Below are positions 4,078-6,885 of a DNA stretch of 6,885 nt, in pieces (the first letter of the stretch is position 1; each line of letters opens with the position of its first letter). The notes beneath the pieces are model-generated. The model saw nothing but the letters and a program-made list of their open reading frames with translations. It was not told where the DNA came from and ran no database searches. A program made the translations under genes and the position numbers. The stretch covers positions 1 through 6,885 of the forward strand of contig CAZKMQ010000048.1 in assembly GCA_964554065.1 (NCBI GenBank), written 5' to 3'. The stretch is from CAZKMQ01 sp964554065 (GTDB lineage Bacteria > Patescibacteriota > Patescibacteriia > Magasanikbacterales > JBBTQS01).

Positions 4078-5493
4078 TTATCGAGACAGTAGTTGCTTCA
4101 CTTCAGATCTAGAAAGTGCGCCAGTAGCAAACAGCGCGAGTGTGTACACAATTATGCCGATTGCGATCATGACAAGTACATGCCAGGATGGCAGGAGCCA
4201 CAGCACGCAGAACATGATTCCACTTGCAAGAATGGTTTTGGTCAAAATGGATAATTGAATGCGCACTTTGGTGTGATGGATAATGTACCATGCAAGTACT
4301 ACAGCGGCAAACAATTCTGAAAATACCGTTACCCATGCTGCACCGACCATGCCATATTGTGGAATAAATATAATATATCCGATCACAGACAACACAGCAT
4401 CAACCGCATAGATCCAAATCACTTTTTTCTGATGATTGATTGCAACTGTGGTGTGACCGAACAAAGTGCTGATGGTTGCGGCTGTGAAAGCAAGCAACAA
4501 GATCGTGAGGATTGGTCCACTTGGTGCAAACGCACTACCGGCAATAAACACCATGACCGGTGTTGCAAACATAATTGCTCCGGCAAGGATCGGTAATATT
4601 AGCATGATAAATACGTTGAATGTTTTTTGTATGCCGCGAGTGAAGCGCTGAAGGTTTTTTGCAGTCCATGCTGTAGTTAAAATTGGCAATACAACACCCA
4701 TCATCAACACCGGTAACATCAATAAGATATCCAGCACGCGATATGCCGCACCATAAATACCAACTTCAGATTGTGTCCCAACAAGTGTCAGTATAAGTGT
4801 GTCCGCACGTAAGTAGATTAAGTTGAACGCAATGCTAATACCAATAGGCCAGGCGCGAGAGATAATTTGTTTCCAGATTTTTGACTCGAAAGTGAAGCGG
4901 ATTCGTACGAACCGTCGTGCGCTTATAAATAGTGTGAGAAAGTTAAGTAATGAGCCTGCGACAACTGCAACTAAGATTGCAAGAAGGTTGGCGTTAAGTG
5001 TCATGGCAACAATTACTCCGACAAGAAGTGCAACGCGACCTATGTTTTCAGCAAGAACAACCCATTTTAGCTCGAGGTGTTTTTGAAATAGTCCAGTGAG
5101 TACTTGGTTAAGTGTAATGAAGAAAAATGAAAGTGCAGTGAGTGCGACACCAGTTTTTATAAGTGGTGAATATGGAAAAAACACAACCAGCATTGGCGCC
5201 AGTCCAAGAAAGATTAAGGCGCTGAAAAATCGCAAGGTAAATAAGTTATTAATAATGCGCTTCTCGTCAGCTTTGTGCTCACTGATCATTTGTGTGGTCA
5301 CCAGAACCAAGCCAAAGTCTGCCAAAATCCCAAAGAATGTCAGATAAGTGATTACGGTGATGTAATTGCCATAGCCTTCAGTGCCTAAATACCGCGTGAT
5401 CAGTGCAACTACAATAAGTCCTAGAAATGTGGAAAGGCCTTTTCCTGCTATGTGAATTGCACTGTTGTGTGCGACTTTTTTTGCTATAGACAT
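4078..5493 (-). CDS. Wzx-like oligosaccharide flippase (polysaccharide biosynthesis protein family)
   Basis: This 471-residue protein has about 12-14 hydrophobic segments and belongs to the MOP-type lipid-linked oligosaccharide flippases. These move undecaprenyl-bound glycan units from the inner to the outer face of the cytoplasmic membrane. Family signatures seen: the N-terminal KKVAHNSAIHIAGKGLSTFLG helix, LGTEGYGNY (36-44) with ILADFGL (56-62), and NLIYLRADTLIL (224-235) followed by EVGIYGAAYRVLD (243-255). It overlies no other gene and is coupled to the next gene through TAATATG. A TTG at 5508 would add five residues, but it lies within the -10 element. The ATG at 5493 begins exactly 7 bases after TATACT, which points to a leaderless mRNA and is chosen here. 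With the downstream ligase/polymerase it forms a two-step surface-glycan export unit. The sugar is unknown: no glycosyltransferase is in the window. Confidence 0.9.
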   Translation of the reverse strand: MSIAKKVAHNSAIHIAGKGLSTFLGLIVVALITRYLGTEGYGNYITVITYLTFFGILADFGLVLVTTQMISEHKADEKRIINNLFTLRFFSALIFLGLAPMLVVFFPYSPLIKTGVALTALSFFFITLNQVLTGLFQKHLELKWVVLAENIGRVALLVGVIVAMTLNANLLAILVAVVAGSLLNFLTLFISARRFVRIRFTFESKIWKQIISRAWPIGISIAFNLIYLRADTLILTLVGTQSEVGIYGAAYRVLDILLMLPVLMMGVVLPILTTAWTAKNLQRFTRGIQKTFNVFIMLILPILAGAIMFATPVMVFIAGSAFAPSGPILTILLLAFTAATISTLFGHTTVAINHQKKVIWIYAVDAVLSVIGYIIFIPQYGMVGAAWVTVFSELFAAVVLAWYIIHHTKVRIQLSILTKTILASGIMFCVLWLLPSWHVLVMIAIGIIVYTLALFATGALSRSEVKQLLSR

Positions 5494-5497
5494 GGGT

Positions 5498-5542
5498 CTA
5501 GTATACAAGAAAACGAAAAAGCACGCAGTATTGTCTGGGCAC
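5498..5542 (-). other. Possible 14-codon leader ORF upstream of the flippase
   Basis: On the minus strand AGGAGG (5552-5547) is followed after 4 bases by GTG, opening a 14-codon frame (MPRQYCVLFRFLVY, stop TAG at 5500-5498). It ends inside the flippase promoter. This is the best Shine-Dalgarno match noticed in the window, yet no long gene uses it. It may be chance or a remnant; if transcribed it could be a leader peptide. Confidence 0.25.
5500..5508 (-). promoter_or_regulatory. -10 element of the flippase operon, leaderless type
   Basis: The minus strand reads TTGTATACT (5508-5500), then AGACCC and the ATG at 5493. Transcription starting 7 bases after the -10 would begin at the A of the start codon. 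No clear -35 hexamer is seen at 16-18 bases. Confidence 0.5.
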
Positions 5543-5622
5543 TTTTCCTCCTATATATAGAGTATCTAATTTTTTAATTGCAGAGTTGAAAAGTTTTTTC
5601 CCTAAAATAACGTTAGCGACCA

Positions 5623-5651
5623 TTGACAAAGTGCCTAAATTATGCTATACT
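5623..5651 (+). promoter_or_regulatory. Near-consensus sigma-70-type promoter
   Basis: TTGACA (5623-5628), a 17-base spacer, then TATACT (5646-5651), with TG at 5643-5644 forming an extended -10. The start should fall near 5658. This is the strongest promoter noticed in the window. It points toward the Ig-like domain gene, but a terminator-like hairpin lies only about 30 bases downstream of its start. Confidence 0.78.
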
Positions 5652-5657
5652 TAACTT

Positions 5658-5707
5658 AAGGAATGCAGTATTTGCATTAGCTCTAGGTGCTTAACAGGCG
5701 CTTTTTT
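5658..5707 (+). ncRNA. Candidate ~50-nt terminated RNA or attenuated leader
   Basis: Downstream of the strong promoter the predicted transcript contains AATGCA-GTATT-TGCATT (5662-5678, perfect 6-bp stem) and then the hairpin plus six Ts at 5685-5707. It matches no RNA family I recognise. It could be a free small RNA or an attenuator leader controlling the gene at 5779. The call depends entirely on the promoter and terminator predictions. Confidence 0.35.
5685..5707 (+). terminator. Weak intrinsic terminator or attenuator
   Basis: AGGTGC (5685-5690) pairs with GCGCTT (5698-5703) through two G-T wobbles around a 7-base loop, and the T run occupies 5702-5707. The stem is short, so termination may be partial. 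It lies between the strong promoter and the Ig-like domain gene. Confidence 0.42.
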
Positions 5708-5747
5708 AATTGTCCGATCTGTGCACAGCCAGTACACAGCTCGAACC

Positions 5748-5776
5748 TTGAATAGTGTCCGCAAAATCGATATACT
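5748..5776 (+). promoter_or_regulatory. Second promoter of the Ig-like domain gene
   Basis: TTGAAT (5748-5753), a 17-base spacer and TATACT (5771-5776). Its start would fall near 5783, just inside the longest frame (ATG 5779). Transcripts from here could only use the in-frame ATGs at 5830, 5845 or 5878. Confidence 0.55.
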
Positions 5777-5778
5777 CT

Positions 5779-6885
5779 ATGCACCTACGGGAACAACCAC
5801 ATCAACGGCCCGTTCAAGTCTATAATGAAATGTACAATGGCGACATGAATGTAGTCACACGCGAACATGCTAACACAATGAGTCTTAGTGCTAGCTTAGC
5901 TGTGGCTTTTTTTATTGTTATTGCTAGTGCATTCTTGCTAAGTCAAGGTGAGCAGATTTTGGTGCATAACATGCAGTCAACTCCAGAAGACACGCGTACG
6001 CAAATTGGTGAGAGTGAAGATATTGATTCCAAACTGAACTGGGGAAACTTGGCGCACAAAGTGTTCGGTGTTGAGACTGTGCACGCTGCACCACGTCGTG
6101 GGTTTGAAGCTAAAATGGTTCGTATTAGCAAAACCAAATTTGCTATGGATCCAGGAGAAGAGCGTACGATTTATGTTCGTTTAAAAAATATTGGATCTCA
6201 GGCGTGGAACCAGGAGGGTGACAAACACGTTTCTTTTTATAGTTATGACCCAAAGTATCGTAACAGCGCATTTCGTCACAGCGCTTGGGTCAGTTCAATT
6301 CAACCGGCTAAGGCAGATCAGGTGAGCGTAGCACCAAATGAGGTGGCTACTTTTTCTATTAAATTCAAAGCACCGACCACGCCAGCTCGCTATGTTGAAA
6401 CTTTCCAACTTGCCGCTGAGGATACAGCGTGGATTCCAGGTGGAAAAATTACTTTTCAAATTGAAGTAAAGGATCCAAGCGCGGCTCCGCCACCAAAGGT
6501 GACTTCGCCGCCAAAGAAAGTTGCGTCAGCACCAATAGTATCTAGCCCTGTTGATACTACACCAGCTGAATTACTTGTGCATCACAATGCATTGCGTCTT
6601 ATTCAATCTCACAAAGCAGTAAAGGCAGCAGGTGGTCAGGAAATTATTTTCAAAGTAGGATTCAAAAATGTTGGAGACACTCAATGGCTCAGTCGTGAGA
6701 TACGCGACACACAAACAGCTATTGCGTCTACTGATGCAACAAGTAAGTTTTCACATAATTCATGGGTTGCGCCCGGGCAAGTTATGAAATTATCTTCTGG
6801 CGTAATTAATCCTGGGCAGCTTGAGATTTATTCTTTTACATTCAAAACACCAACTGAGCGAGGTGACTATACAGCTCGTTTTCAA
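5779..6885 (+). CDS. Membrane-anchored protein with NBR1-type Ig-like domains (3' end outside window)
   Basis: The first 369 codons are open to the window end with no stop. The protein has a short polar N-terminus, one hydrophobic segment (about residues 36-55, SLSASLAVAFFIVIASAFLL), and a linker ending VHAAPRRG. A first Ig-like domain follows (about 109-231: VRLKNIGSQAW, then HSAWVSSI, VAPNE, KAPTTPARYVETFQLAAEDTAW). A Pro-rich linker (232-262) leads to a second, similar domain (about 270-369: VGFKNVGDTQW, SWVAPGQ, KTPTERGDYTARF). The W and N-G pattern matches NBR1-like Ig domains, which in CPR proteins often precede a cell-wall or peptidase domain; that C-terminal part is not in the window. 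It probably sits on the outer face of the membrane. Start choice is open: 5779, 5830, 5845 and 5878 are all ATG and none has a Shine-Dalgarno sequence. No stop-containing alternative frame competes. Confidence 0.82.
   Translation, partial: MHLREQPHQRPVQVYNEMYNGDMNVVTREHANTMSLSASLAVAFFIVIASAFLLSQGEQILVHNMQSTPEDTRTQIGESEDIDSKLNWGNLAHKVFGVETVHAAPRRGFEAKMVRISKTKFAMDPGEERTIYVRLKNIGSQAWNQEGDKHVSFYSYDPKYRNSAFRHSAWVSSIQPAKADQVSVAPNEVATFSIKFKAPTTPARYVETFQLAAEDTAWIPGGKITFQIEVKDPSAAPPPKVTSPPKKVASAPIVSSPVDTTPAELLVHHNALRLIQSHKAVKAAGGQEIIFKVGFKNVGDTQWLSREIRDTQTAIASTDATSKFSHNSWVAPGQVMKLSSGVINPGQLEIYSFTFKTPTERGDYTARFQ

Noticed and set aside
5494..5508. TTG start of the flippase at 5508, five codons upstream.
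   Set aside because: The TTG and next codons form the -10 element TTGTATACT, and the ATG at 5493 fits a leaderless start.

Overview
The window looks like part of a compact bacterial genome, most likely a Patescibacteria/CPR lineage. This is an inference. It rests on the short tyrosine recombinase, a membrane-anchored protein with NBR1-type Ig-like domains, near-absent Shine-Dalgarno sequences, a leaderless-type start, and genes separated by 1 to 4 bases. No marker gene fixes the phylum.

Left part (1-2741): an integron-like cassette array with its recombinase. A tyrosine recombinase (1932-2741, +) points away from a string of palindromic sites and short cassettes whose two genes lie on the opposite strand (1697-1452 and 880-128). 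That is the classical integron layout: integrase, proximal site, then cassettes read outward. Three attC-like palindromes, bounded by RYYYAAC-type and GTTRRRY-type 7-mers, sit at 997-1121, 1209-1404 and 1810-1895. A fourth probably begins at base 8 and runs out of the window. Read on the minus strand, the same 12-mer pattern GTTANRYGAAAT opens each of the three cassettes. Cassette 1 carries an 81-residue protein of unknown function. Cassette 2 has no gene but holds a terminator-like hairpin. Cassette 3 carries a 250-residue HExxH putative zinc peptidase with its own promoter placed in a hairpin loop. Unusually, the cassette bodies are also bounded by inverted repeats, inside the attC boundaries. 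The recombinase lacks the extra segment typical of IntI, so this is not a textbook integron.

Middle (2746-5508): the recombinase ends 4 bases from the 3' end of a tRNA-Ser(CGA) gene on the opposite strand, a typical anchoring position for a mobile island. The tRNA lies 3 bases downstream of an O-antigen ligase/Wzy-like polymerase gene, which lies 1 base downstream of a Wzx-like flippase gene. These appear to form one leftward operon for moving and polymerising or attaching a surface glycan, with the tRNA as its last member.

Right part (5509-6885): a 270-bp divergent control region followed by the first 369 codons of an anchored extracytoplasmic protein with two NBR1-type Ig-like domains, cut by the window end. 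The control region has a near-consensus sigma-70-type promoter, a possible ~50-nt terminated RNA, a second promoter, and the probable leaderless start of the flippase gene.
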